The translations under genes and the position numbers were made by a program. A stretch of DNA of 54,633 nucleotides. Source: Vibrio penaeicida (GTDB taxonomy: Bacteria; Pseudomonadota; Gammaproteobacteria; Enterobacterales; Vibrionaceae). Below the pieces are notes generated by a model. It did no database searches. It saw nothing but the letters and a program-made list of their open reading frames with translations, and was not told the origin of the DNA. Below are positions 25,360-33,945 of the stretch, piece by piece. How positions within the stretch are numbered: the first letter of the stretch is position 1; each line of letters starts with the position of its first letter. Location of the stretch: positions 1-54,633 of the forward strand of contig NZ_BFAQ01000058.1 in NCBI RefSeq assembly GCF_002933855.1. Direction: 5' to 3'.

Positions 25360-25803
25360 ATGACTATGAGCGAAATATTTGAAAGAGAAAAAAGCTTTGG
25401 GTGGAAAGTGAACGTTGTCGCAGCGCATGTCGCAAAACTTCTGGAACAAGAACTGGCTAAACACGATTTTCCAAAAAGTTTTTGGCCCACCATGATGTGC
25501 CTTTGGGAACAAGAAGGCATGACTCAGCGAGAGCTTTCAGATAAATCTCGTATCGAAAACTCTACGACCACCAGAACCCTCGATAAACTGGAAGAGCGTG
25601 GCTGGGTTGAAAGACAAGCCGATCCAAATAGCCGTCGTTCTTACCGAATCTATCTAACAGAGGAAGGTCGAAAACTAAAAGGGACTTTGCAGCCTTTGGC
25701 TAACCAAGTGAATCAAAATGCGTTATCTCACTTAGAAGAGAAGGAACAGCAAGAATTACTTCGTCTACTCACAAAAGTCATGGACGGTGTCGCCGGAAAG
25801 TAA
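25360..25803 (+). CDS. MarR-family transcriptional regulator
   Basis: 147 aa winged helix protein. The recognition helix region is TQRELSDKSRIENSTTTRTLDKLEERGWVERQADPNSRRSYRIYLTEEG, including the DxRxx-type wing. It starts 3 bp after cytochrome b561 and is probably co-transcribed. The dyad at 24666-24689 is a plausible target, which would make it an autoregulator of the cytochrome unit. It has no obvious redox cysteine pair. Confidence 0.9.
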   Translation: MTMSEIFEREKSFGWKVNVVAAHVAKLLEQELAKHDFPKSFWPTMMCLWEQEGMTQRELSDKSRIENSTTTRTLDKLEERGWVERQADPNSRRSYRIYLTEEGRKLKGTLQPLANQVNQNALSHLEEKEQQELLRLLTKVMDGVAGK

Positions 25804-25962
25804 GCGGATTCGGCTAGAATATATTCAAGGTGCTAGGTTCAGCTGCTTCTTATCTATAGATTGAGTATTGCGGTAGGGTAACAGGCAAATTTCTGTTAGA
25901 GTCCTGCCCTTCTGAACTAGACCCAACCTGCTTCGGTAAGCGTAAGAATTTAGGAACTTGCT

Positions 25963-26376
25963 ATGATGACAGATGAAGAAAGAATTGAACTGCAACAAAA
26001 CAACCCATTACATGGGCTTAAGCTAGAAACCTTGCTGCAAGAATTGGTCGATTTTTACGGTTGGGATATTCTTGATACCGCAATGCGATTCAACTGCTTT
26101 AATACCAAACCATCGATAGCAAGCAGCGTTAAATATTTAAAAAAGACCGATTGGGCAAGGGAGAAGATCGAAAACTTCTACCTTTATCGCTTCAAACGTA
26201 TGCCACGAGCTTCCGCTGAAGAATATGACTTGCCGCCCCGTGCTCGCACGTTTCCACATGGTCTTAAGCCGAAAGATCCTATGGTATTAACCGTTGATTC
26301 TATTTTAAAGTCACAAGCTAAAGCGGCTTCTGCTCACAAAGAGCGCTCCTCGAAAAATCGAAACTTCCGCCGCTAG
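25963..26376 (+). CDS. VF530-family (DUF2132) putative DNA-binding protein
   Basis: 137 aa. Residues 14-80 (NPLHGLKLETLLQELVDFYGWDILDTAMRFNCFNTKPSIASSVKYLKKTDWAREKIENFYLYRF) match the VF530 family described from Vibrio fischeri. The C-terminal tail is basic (KAASAHKERSSKNRNFRR), which fits nucleic-acid binding. AGGA lies 8 bases before the start. It is a single gene followed by a bidirectional terminator. Confidence 0.85.
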   Translation: MMTDEERIELQQNNPLHGLKLETLLQELVDFYGWDILDTAMRFNCFNTKPSIASSVKYLKKTDWAREKIENFYLYRFKRMPRASAEEYDLPPRARTFPHGLKPKDPMVLTVDSILKSQAKAASAHKERSSKNRNFRR

Positions 26377-26405
26377 AAATAGCAAGAACTAAAAAGCTAA
26401 AAATC

Positions 26406-26442
26406 AAAAAGCCAAACAGAGTTATTCTTGTTTGGCTTTTTT
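26406..26442. terminator. bidirectional rho-independent terminator
   Basis: GCCAAACA (26411-26418) pairs with TGTTTGGC (26429-26436), flanked by an A-run and a T-run. It serves the convergent VF530 and thioesterase genes. Confidence 0.9.
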
Positions 26443-26465
26443 GATCAGGTATTCCACAACTGAGG

Positions 26466-26924
26466 TCATTTATCCGGTGCGTTTCCTACCTGCTTTTCTA
26501 ACGCTAATATCGAAGCTCTTACACTCTCTGGAATATCGGTTTTAACATTGTCTTTAAAATCAAACATCACTCCTGTCGCGGTGCCGATTGTCGCGACTTT
26601 TCCCCACTTCTTACTGAACGCTTGGTATTCCATCGTAATACGATCATCTTGGATGTCGATAACTCGGCTGCCAATAAAAAGGGTGTCTGGATAGGTGATC
26701 GGCAATTTATACCGACACTGTGTATCTCGTAATACGGGACCTATGTGCGCTTTAGACATGTCGACTAATAGACCGATTTTATTGAAGTAATCGAGTCGAG
26801 CGGTTTCAAAATAGCGGAAATACACCACATTATTCACATGCTGAAGTGCATCCATTTCTCCCCAAGCAACTTGAATTTCAGTTACCACAGGAAAGTCTTT
26901 AAGCATTGAATCCATACTATCCAT
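26466..26924 (-). CDS. 4HBT-family acyl-CoA thioesterase
   Basis: 152 aa hotdog-fold protein: VAWGEMDALQHVNNVVYFRYFETARLDYF, where the Asp of EMDALQHVNN is the expected catalytic residue. It resembles YbgC/FadM-type thioesterases acting on acyl-CoA. ATG 26915 has a better-placed AAGGATGG and may be the true start. The substrate is unknown. It is a single gene with no link to the operon thioesterase at 7712. Confidence 0.88.
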   Translation of the reverse strand: MDSMDSMLKDFPVVTEIQVAWGEMDALQHVNNVVYFRYFETARLDYFNKIGLLVDMSKAHIGPVLRDTQCRYKLPITYPDTLFIGSRVIDIQDDRITMEYQAFSKKWGKVATIGTATGVMFDFKDNVKTDIPESVRASILALEKQVGNAPDK

Positions 26925-27002
26925 CCTTGATTTAGAGTTTTTATACTAGTTCCAAGCTTTCGATATGTAACATCAATGCTCAAAAGTTGTGAAATAAGTA
27001 AA

Positions 27003-27368
27003 TTAAAAATCGCCAGAACGGATCGCCGTCACAGTGACTTCAATCAATACATCCCCTTCTAGAGCCACACCTAAGCACGCTCTTTGAGGCCAGTGATCGG
27101 GGTTGCTTCCCATCCAGTCGCACCAAACTTTGTCCATTTTAGGCTTATCGGACATGTTAGCGATGTAAACCTGAGCAGATACCATTTTGGATTTGTCACT
27201 GTTCAATTCAATCAGGTTATTTTGGATGGTTTTCAACGTAAGTTCGGTTTGCCCAATAATATCGAGAGACGTATCCGACGACGTGGCTACCGTCCACACA
27301 AGATCTTTGTAAGCCGATGATTTGTTTCTTCCCTGGTAGATCCCGCGTTTCCTTTCAATCATTTTCAT
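27003..27368 (-). CDS. RidA/YjgF-family protein
   Basis: 121 aa member of the Rid family: GIYQGRNKSSAYKDLVWTVATS, QTELTLKTIQNNLIELNSDKSKMVSAQVYIANM, and the C-terminal PQRACLGVALEGDVLIEVTVTAI. RidA deaminates reactive enamines and imines. The usual arginine seems shifted (QRACLG in place of xRxxxxV), so it is probably a non-RidA subfamily member. ATG 27362, 6 bp inside, has a better-spaced ribosome-binding site. Confidence 0.85.
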   Translation of the reverse strand: MKMIERKRGIYQGRNKSSAYKDLVWTVATSSDTSLDIIGQTELTLKTIQNNLIELNSDKSKMVSAQVYIANMSDKPKMDKVWCDWMGSNPDHWPQRACLGVALEGDVLIEVTVTAIRSGDF

Positions 27369-27791
27369 TGCCCTTTATCATTTCTGAAGAACGCATTATT
27401 CCTTTTTCTCGTCAATATTGCTGCAAAAAGCCGAAGCTGAATGCATTTGAAAAAACACATCCAAAGGCGAGCAAGCAAGTATCTCGGTAACCATTTGATA
27501 TAAAACAAATTTTATTAACATTGCTATCAATTATGCTTTATGCCGTTCTAGAGCTTGTTAAATATCGCTTCCATCCTTTACTACATTTAACTTACGGATG
27601 TTTTAAAAGACATCATGAGCCTTTCATTATGAAAGGATGACATAAAGCTAACCCGTCTCTAACACAAATGTTTGAAATAAGGACTAATCCTAATTCAACA
27701 TCAAAACTCTGCTCATTTCTCTAATAACATAGAGCTCAATAAGCAAGGTGGAAATTTGGCATAACGACAATATGAGAATTAGAAAAGCGAT
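27369..27791. other. 423-bp divergent intergenic region
   Basis: AT-rich, no gene. A perfect dyad CCTTTCAT-T-ATGAAAGG spans 27620-27636 and could be an operator. No clear promoter was assigned. Confidence 0.5.
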
Positions 27792-29723
27792 ATGAAATTT
27801 AGAAAAGACATAAATGGGCTTAGGGCTTTAGCCGTAATCGCAGTGGTGTTATTCCACTTTAACCCGAGTTGGGTACCTGGGGGGTTTGCTGGGGTTGATG
27901 TATTTTTCGTCATCTCTGGTTTCTTAATGACCAGTATCATCTTTAAGGGGTTAGATTCTGGCGACTTTTCCATACTTCGATTTTATTTCGCCCGCGCTAA
28001 CCGAATTATCCCTGCCTTAGCGGTGATGTGCCTTTTCCTACTTATCTTTGGGTGGTTTTACTTAACACCAGTCGACTATAAAGACCTCAGTAAACACACA
28101 ATAGGAAGCATCGGGTTCTTCTCAAATTTGGTGTATTGGAAAGAGTCGGGTTACTTCGACGCCGCCTCTCACGAGAAATGGCTACTTCATACTTGGTCAC
28201 TGTCCGTTGAGTGGCAGTTTTACATTATCTACCCTGTTATTTTAGTCGCGCTCAAAAAGACCTTATCGCTAGAAACATTAAAGAAAGCCGTATTAGCAGC
28301 TACTGTGATTGGCTTTTTAAGCAGTGTTTTGATGACCTATCGCTGGCCAGATGCGTCTTACTACATGTTGCAAACTCGTGCTTGGGAAATGCTTCTTGGC
28401 GGCGTTGCATTCTTGTACCCACTCTCTTTGAGTTCAAAACATAAGGCAATTACCGAATATACCGGTCTGGTGCTCATACTGGCGTCGTATTTTCTGATGT
28501 CCGAGCATTCTTTATGGCCTGGGTATTTGGCGCTATTTCCTGTACTTGGTACGTATCTCATTATCGCCGCGCAACGAGATAACAGTGCGATAACACATAA
28601 CGTATTCATGCAAAAAATCGGGCTTTGGTCTTACTCCATCTACTTATGGCACTGGCCGTTAGTGGTAGCAGGGGTTTATTTTGAATTACCTTATTGGATG
28701 TGGATCGGCATTCCAGCTTCCGTGCTATTGGGATTTGTTAGCCACGCGCTGATTGAATCAAAACGTCGAGCCATTCCAGCATTTAGCGTTCGTCCATTAC
28801 TCACCTATCAGCCACTTTGGTTTGTAGCCATTGTAGGCATCATAGGCTCCGGTATCTTTATTACCAAAGGGGCTGAGTTCCACTATGATCCAAGCGTACT
28901 GGTTGCCAGTAACGAAGCGAACAACAAAAACCCAAGAAGAGACGAGTGTTTAGTTCGAAACAATCGAGATGAGTTTTGCCAGTATGGCGAAGGAAAAGTG
29001 GGCGCCATTGTATTGGGTGACAGCCATGCCGCCAGCATTGTGCGAACTGTCGAAAAGGTGTTGGATGGTGAAAGCTTAGCCGATTGGACGATGATGGGTT
29101 GCCGAACCATCAAGGGGATCTATAACACAAGAAACCATGGCATCCCTGATCACTCCTGCGGCGATTTTATCGAAGGTAAGCTCGCTAAACTGCCTCAATA
29201 CCCTAACGTACCGGTGGTGATTCTTAATCGTTACGCCACATTGCTACAAGGTCCAAATGAACCTGAACTGGCTCACCGAAAAGATAAGGTAGAAGAGTTT
29301 TTCGAAGGTGAAGAGATCATTGATAAACGCGGCGAGGCTTATTCAACACAGGCGCTCGGCAAAATGTTCGACACAATATGCGCGATTTCTGAATCGAACC
29401 CAGTATACCTGTTGGAACCCATCCCTGAGTTAAAACGCAATGTCCCAAAAACCATGGCAAAAGAGTTACTCTGGGGAAATACCGAATTTAGGGTATCCAT
29501 TTCAAGAAGCGAATACGATGAGAGAAACCAAGCCGTATTTCAAATGTTAAATACACTGCAAGATCAGTGTAATGTGCAGATTTTGCAGACATCCCAATAC
29601 TTTTGTGATGACCAATCTTGCTATGGCGACATTGATGGTCGTCCAGCTTACTTCGATGATGATCATCTTAGCGAATACGGCAGCGTCGCGCTTTTATCTG
29701 AATTTCGTAAAATTGTTAACTAA
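27792..29723 (+). CDS. AT3-SGNH O-acyltransferase
   Basis: 643 aa. Residues 1-360 are an acyltransferase-3 membrane domain with about ten helices (DINGLRALAVIAVVLFHF, FFVISGFLMT, LLHTWSLSVEWQFY). Residues about 385-643 are a periplasmic SGNH domain with block-I GDSHA (Asp410, Ser411) and the C-terminal DxxH (Asp622, His625 in DDDHLSEYG). Such OafA-type proteins acetylate lipopolysaccharide O-antigen or other surface glycans. It is isolated, not inside a polysaccharide cluster, as often seen for phase- or strain-variable surface modification genes. Confidence 0.9.
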   Translation: MKFRKDINGLRALAVIAVVLFHFNPSWVPGGFAGVDVFFVISGFLMTSIIFKGLDSGDFSILRFYFARANRIIPALAVMCLFLLIFGWFYLTPVDYKDLSKHTIGSIGFFSNLVYWKESGYFDAASHEKWLLHTWSLSVEWQFYIIYPVILVALKKTLSLETLKKAVLAATVIGFLSSVLMTYRWPDASYYMLQTRAWEMLLGGVAFLYPLSLSSKHKAITEYTGLVLILASYFLMSEHSLWPGYLALFPVLGTYLIIAAQRDNSAITHNVFMQKIGLWSYSIYLWHWPLVVAGVYFELPYWMWIGIPASVLLGFVSHALIESKRRAIPAFSVRPLLTYQPLWFVAIVGIIGSGIFITKGAEFHYDPSVLVASNEANNKNPRRDECLVRNNRDEFCQYGEGKVGAIVLGDSHAASIVRTVEKVLDGESLADWTMMGCRTIKGIYNTRNHGIPDHSCGDFIEGKLAKLPQYPNVPVVILNRYATLLQGPNEPELAHRKDKVEEFFEGEEIIDKRGEAYSTQALGKMFDTICAISESNPVYLLEPIPELKRNVPKTMAKELLWGNTEFRVSISRSEYDERNQAVFQMLNTLQDQCNVQILQTSQYFCDDQSCYGDIDGRPAYFDDDHLSEYGSVALLSEFRKIVN

Positions 29724-29773
29724 CGGCAGTTTTAGGTAGGTTGTTTTCAATATAAACCGCGTCTACTAGACAA

Positions 29774-29837
29774 TATACTCAAACCACCTCAAGGTGCAGG
29801 ATTCAGAGCTCTAGCATCTTGAGGTGGTTTGAGTATA
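29774..29837. repeat. 64-bp short-form palindromic element
   Basis: 24-bp arms (29774-29797 and 29814-29837) are complementary except for one position, around a core AGGATTCAGAGCTCTA. The ends TATACTCAAACCACC and GGTGGTTTGAGTATA relate it to the element at 23870-24135. It lies between convergent genes and may also end transcription. Confidence 0.9.
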
Positions 29838-29895
29838 GAAGGCGCGAGATACATTCACGAGTCACTCAAAACCCGTGCTCACTCAAAAAACCTAT

Positions 29896-31440
29896 TTATT
29901 CAAAGCCAGAGTATCGAACCCCCGAAAGCTGTGCCATTTCTTTATGCCATGTGGCCAAGTCTTCTTTATTGAACTTCGAAAACGAATCATGACCACAAGC
30001 GCGCGCCATTACCTGCATAAGCTCCGTAGAGGCTTCAAAGAAATTCTTCAGCTGGTTCGATGCTTTAGCTACATTCAAACGCTGACGCAAATCGGCTTTT
30101 TGAGTGGCAATACCGGCCGGACAATTGTTGGTGTTACACATACGCGCAGCAACACACCCGATAGATTGCATTGCACTGTTCGATATCGCGACACCATCGG
30201 CGCCAAGCGCCATCGCTTTTACAAAATCCATAGGGACTCTTAGTCCACCCGTTACGATCAATGTCACCCTGCCGCTCGCACCCACCTCATCCAAGTAACG
30301 TCTTGCACGTGCTAGGGCGGGAATAGTCGGAACGCTAATATGATCTCGGAACATTTCTGGTGCCGCGCCTGTGCCGCCCCCTCGCCCGTCTAAAATGATG
30401 TAATCGGCGCTGGCGTCCAAGGCAAACTGAATATCTTTTTCGATGTGGTTTGCACTTAGCTTAAAGCCAATTGGAATACCGCCACCCACTTCCCTTACGC
30501 GATCGGCAAACCGCTTAAAGTCGGCAGCGGTGCTCAAGTCTTTAAACGTCGGGGGGGAAATTGCGGATTCACCTTCCGGAATCCCCCGTACTTGAGATAT
30601 TTTCCCGATATTTTTCGTCCCCGGTAAATGTCCACCAGTACCCGTTTTGGCGCCTTGCCCACCTTTGAAGTGAAAAGCCTGTACTCGATGGAGTAACTCT
30701 TCTTTGTAGCCAAAGCCTGCACTCGCCAGTTCGTAAAAATAGCGCGAGTTTGCCGCTTGCTCTTCAGGTAACATGCCTCCTTCACCGGAACAAATCCCTG
30801 TACCAGCAAGCTCTGCGCCAGTGGCGAGTGACACCTTCGCTTCTTCCGATAACGCACCAAAACTCATGTCAGACACAAACAACGGGATTTTGAGTGTCAG
30901 TGGTTTTTTCGCTTCGGGACCTATCACCAATTCTGTATTCACAGCCACATCTTCTAACAAAGGTTTTGTTGCCATCTGAGCGACCATGACCTGAAGATCA
31001 TCCCAATGCGGTAACTGATATCTCGGTACCCCCATTGAGGTCATGGGTCCGTGATGTCCGAGCTTAGACAATCCTTCACGAGCCAGTTGATGGATAAACT
31101 CCACTGTGGGCTCTTCTTTGGTTGCTGCTGCTGCGGGAGCCGATGAAGCACCAGCTTGTTGAATTTGCACACCTGGTCCTTCTTGACCTACTTGTTCAGC
31201 ACTAAACTGTTTATGGCTACCATCGCAAAAAGGGGTATTCGCCGAATGTTTACATTGGCATAGGTATGATTCTCCATCTGTTTCTGCAGTAAATTTTTTG
31301 GGTTTGAAATCGGTTCCAGCATGGGACCCATCACAAAACGGTTGGTTTTTGGAGCGTCCACACGCGCAGAAGTAGTAGTCGTCTCCTTTTTTGAGATCGA
31401 CTTTAACGGGCTTGTTATCAGCCACTACAGGTTTGCTCAT
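29896..31440 (-). CDS. double-CDGSH plus glutamate-synthase FMN-domain fusion protein
   Basis: 514 aa from ATG 31440 (AAGGAA 6 bases ahead; the upstream extension to 31491 is not needed). Residues about 17-45 and 53-80 are two CDGSH iron-sulfur motifs (CACGRSKNQPFCDGSH and CQCKHSANTPFCDGSH), each binding 2Fe-2S. After an Ala-rich linker, residues about 135-514 form a GltB-like FMN barrel: SDMSFGALSEEAKVSLA, GGQGAKTGTGGHLPG, ILDGRGGGTGAAPEMF, and CNTNNCPAGIATQ, where cysteines bind 3Fe-4S in true glutamate synthases. It lacks the glutamine amidotransferase domain, so its reaction is not known. It is probably a soluble redox enzyme. Confidence 0.85.
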   Translation of the reverse strand: MSKPVVADNKPVKVDLKKGDDYYFCACGRSKNQPFCDGSHAGTDFKPKKFTAETDGESYLCQCKHSANTPFCDGSHKQFSAEQVGQEGPGVQIQQAGASSAPAAAATKEEPTVEFIHQLAREGLSKLGHHGPMTSMGVPRYQLPHWDDLQVMVAQMATKPLLEDVAVNTELVIGPEAKKPLTLKIPLFVSDMSFGALSEEAKVSLATGAELAGTGICSGEGGMLPEEQAANSRYFYELASAGFGYKEELLHRVQAFHFKGGQGAKTGTGGHLPGTKNIGKISQVRGIPEGESAISPPTFKDLSTAADFKRFADRVREVGGGIPIGFKLSANHIEKDIQFALDASADYIILDGRGGGTGAAPEMFRDHISVPTIPALARARRYLDEVGASGRVTLIVTGGLRVPMDFVKAMALGADGVAISNSAMQSIGCVAARMCNTNNCPAGIATQKADLRQRLNVAKASNQLKNFFEASTELMQVMARACGHDSFSKFNKEDLATWHKEMAQLSGVRYSGFE

Positions 31441-31792
31441 CAGGTATTCCTTATTGTTTCCAGTGTGTTCAATGGCATAACCTCCTAGCAAATGTACTGG
31501 GGCAGCCTTATTTTTTTATGGCGAAACGCCTTTTTAAGCATAGGTTGATGAGCAAGAAATAAACATTTCAAGGTATGAGATTGAAGTTCTAAAAATTAGA
31601 ATGCATGAAGAAAATGCCAAAAGTACTCATTCAGGGAGTTGATTACCAAGAGTTAGCATGTCCGACAATTTAAAGAATTAAATACATCTGAGCGGCTCTT
31701 TTGTTGTTAAAAGCGAGTGGCAAAGCTTTCAGTTTTCCACCGTGCTAACGTTGTTGATAGCATCCATGCTCTTCGCAAAAAAAATGCTCCTC
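31441..31792. other. 352-bp intergenic stretch
   Basis: No gene. It contains a two-copy 18-bp direct repeat (31766-31802, unit ATGCTCYTCGCAAAAAAA) next to the terminator. Nothing else was recognised. Confidence 0.5.
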
Positions 31793-31826
31793 GCAAAAAA
31801 AAGAGTGCAGGTAATCCTACACTCTT
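31793..31826 (-). terminator. rho-independent terminator of the metalloprotease gene
   Basis: An 11-bp stem (31801-31811 with 31816-31826, AAGAGTG-AGG/CCT-CACTCTT, one G-U pair) with a TAAT loop is followed on the minus strand by eight T. Confidence 0.88.
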
Positions 31827-31863
31827 TGCTTTTAAGCGATGACTAAAGCCAATGCAAATTCTG

Positions 31864-32802
31864 TTATTGAGTGATGTCTTTTGATTCAACCTGCGGCTGC
31901 GGTTTATTCATGATTTTAGCGATAAGCGGGGCGGTATAACGAATGGTTTTCACTGCGTTTGCCATGTCTTTTAATCCACATGGTTGCTCATTACATTGGA
32001 TATCCGGGTTTGAGAATGTGTAAGTGCGTTTGCTTACCCCAAATTTATGCCCGTAAGCCATGGTCGTTGCAAACTGACCGTCGACACCATAGCCATAGGC
32101 ACCCGAATAAGATTTTCCATTGGTATGCGGCAACTTGCCTGAGTACTGCTCACGGGCATGATACAGCCCCATATTGTGCCCTAGCTCATGAACGAAAGTG
32201 TCGTCTTTACACTCATTGGTATAAACGTGGCTATACAGCTTACGTTTAATGTATTCCGGCGAGTTATCGTGGAAGTATTTGGTGAGCAAGTGCGCCCGGC
32301 CACACTGCTTAGATATAGAGTTGTACGTTTTATCGCCTTTGGTTATTTTTTCTTTGGCGTAATCAGGTGAATTTTTAATGTCTAATGTACGAAACAGCGT
32401 CACCACATCTGCCCCCAGTTCTGCCCGTTTTCTTTCGACATTTTTGAACGCTTTGTTCGTATATCCTTTGGTGTCGGGAGTGATGTTGTTCAACGCCACC
32501 TTTTGTGAGATTTTCTGCACTTCTTCGTCGTACTTTACCTCCATGGTGCCTACGAGATTGATGCTGACACTCGTCTTACTCATTTGATGGATCATATTGG
32601 CAACGTTCACTTTGTGTTGAATCGCGCTAATAGGGTCATCGCTGTAATGCGCCTTTAACCCCGGAGTGTACACACCAAGCAAGTCAATTTCGGTTACCAT
32701 CGCTTCAATAACCTCTGTTGGCTGTTTTTGCTCTGCCTGAGCGTATATGACAGGTGTGAAGAATCCTGCGGTCAAGACTGCCGCAATGCCTACTATTTTC
32801 AT
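31864..32802 (-). CDS. secreted zinc metalloprotease (HExxHxxGxxH)
   Basis: 312 aa. Signal peptide MKIVGIAAVLTAGFFTPVIYAQA, then a short pro-region and a reprolysin-like catalytic domain. The zinc site FVHELGHNMGLYHAR (HExxHxxGxxH) is followed after a loop by TMAYGH, a Met-turn. Cysteines in KQCGRAH, YTNECKDD and NPDIQCNEQPCG probably form disulfides. It looks like a metzincin related to M12B or M72 peptidases. The gene upstream (32889-33584) may encode its partner. Its target is unknown. Confidence 0.82.
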   Translation of the reverse strand: MKIVGIAAVLTAGFFTPVIYAQAEQKQPTEVIEAMVTEIDLLGVYTPGLKAHYSDDPISAIQHKVNVANMIHQMSKTSVSINLVGTMEVKYDEEVQKISQKVALNNITPDTKGYTNKAFKNVERKRAELGADVVTLFRTLDIKNSPDYAKEKITKGDKTYNSISKQCGRAHLLTKYFHDNSPEYIKRKLYSHVYTNECKDDTFVHELGHNMGLYHAREQYSGKLPHTNGKSYSGAYGYGVDGQFATTMAYGHKFGVSKRTYTFSNPDIQCNEQPCGLKDMANAVKTIRYTAPLIAKIMNKPQPQVESKDITQ

Positions 32803-32846
32803 GTTCGTCCTTTTATATAACGAGTATTGAGGTGATTTCTTGATGT

Positions 32847-32877
32847 ATACCCAAATGACCGAGAGGTATTTGGGTAT
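32847..32877. repeat. small palindrome of the TATACCCAA family
   Basis: ATACCCAAATGACC (32847-32860) pairs with GGTATTTGGGTAT (32865-32877) with one bulged base. It sits between two co-directional genes and matches the arm ends of the larger palindromes. Confidence 0.7.
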
Positions 32878-32888
32878 CGTATGAAAAA

Positions 32889-33584
32889 TTATTGGGGAGA
32901 GGGTTCTTCGAAGTGCTCTTGGGATACTTCATACAACCATGCCGTATTATTTAACCCTGTAACTTTATATTCAGAGTCAGGATGACCGATAAAACCAAAT
33001 ACATTACGCTCACCGAAAGTAAATACGGCTGGGTAATCGTAACCGTTAGATTTAAAAACACCCGACCAAGTTTTGGTATTATTTATTTGTTTTCTATCTT
33101 GAGTAATTGCAATTGAAATTTTTTCACCATTGGGAAGTAATATATGTACGCTATCTCCAGATGATAAATTCGAAAATTCATTAATATTACGAAATTCAAT
33201 GGCGGATAGATTTTCATTACCTACGCTAAACGGTTTAATTTTGTCTATTGGTAATGTATCTGTCACTTCAAACCAAGGCTCTTCAATTTCCAAATGAACA
33301 TCCTTATCCAAATCGGAACCATGGTTATTCGTATCTATCGTAGCGGTTTTCGAAGGGTTAGCAGTGTTGTCGCCGGATAATTTCTCAGTGGCTACATCTA
33401 TATCGGCAATACTCTTCTTTGTATGATGATGACCAATGTCGTTTTGGTGAGGCGAGTGAGAGCCCGTATTATTTTCAGTCCCTTGTTTTACTTTCTGGTT
33501 TTGTTGTGAGGGCTTTTCATCATCCAGAAATACCACAGCAGCAACACCCAAAATCAAAACGAAGTACAGTATAATCTTACTCAT
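32889..33584 (-). CDS. membrane-anchored protein, possible metalloprotease prodomain-like partner
   Basis: 231 aa from ATG 33584 (AGGGTG upstream; GTG 33593 is also possible). Residues 1-18 form one N-terminal hydrophobic helix (IILYFVLILGVAAVVFL). Residues 25-95 are a hydrophilic linker rich in His, Asn and Asp (HSPHQNDIGHHHTKK). Residues about 100-231 form a compact beta-rich domain (LSSGDSVHILLPNGEKISIAI, TWSGVFKSNGYDYPAVFTFGERNVFGFIGHPDSEYKV). That last pattern resembles, in my reading, the N-terminal region of some secreted metallopeptidases. It lies directly upstream of the metalloprotease gene, same strand. Inhibitor, chaperone or unrelated protein are all possible. Confidence 0.55.
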   Translation of the reverse strand: MSKIILYFVLILGVAAVVFLDDEKPSQQNQKVKQGTENNTGSHSPHQNDIGHHHTKKSIADIDVATEKLSGDNTANPSKTATIDTNNHGSDLDKDVHLEIEEPWFEVTDTLPIDKIKPFSVGNENLSAIEFRNINEFSNLSSGDSVHILLPNGEKISIAITQDRKQINNTKTWSGVFKSNGYDYPAVFTFGERNVFGFIGHPDSEYKVTGLNNTAWLYEVSQEHFEEPSPQ

Positions 33585-33945
33585 AGCAATCACCCTTTTT
33601 TAGATGAGTGCATTATTAATTTAGTCTGAAAATTTATAAAAACAAAAACGTTATTATTGAATATACTATGGCTGAAAGTCACATTTTTGAAAAACTGATA
33701 TATTTATCGTACAGCGAACACAACCTCACTCTTAAATATAAGACAAGAAATCACGATTTTAAGATAAATGATTAATAAGGAATAATCCGTTAATTCTAGG
33801 AAACTACTCTTTAGAGAGCACACGATATTCGCAGTATTGCTTTATATCTTGATTATTGATCCCATTACACACGCTTACAGAACTCTAATGCTGAGTTTGT
33901 ATAATTCTTAGCTATAAATGGACTTTCATAAAGCGTAATACCTCA
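33585..33945. other. 361-bp AT-rich divergent region
   Basis: It separates two divergent genes. I found no gene, hairpin or promoter that I would defend. Confidence 0.5.

Noticed and set aside
29774..29837. tRNA-like or riboswitch element
   Set aside because: It is one long near-perfect palindrome between convergent genes and matches other repeats in the window, so an intergenic repeat explains it.
31707..31889. 60-codon minus-strand frame
   Set aside because: It runs through the terminator of the metalloprotease gene and a short direct repeat; no ribosome-binding site.
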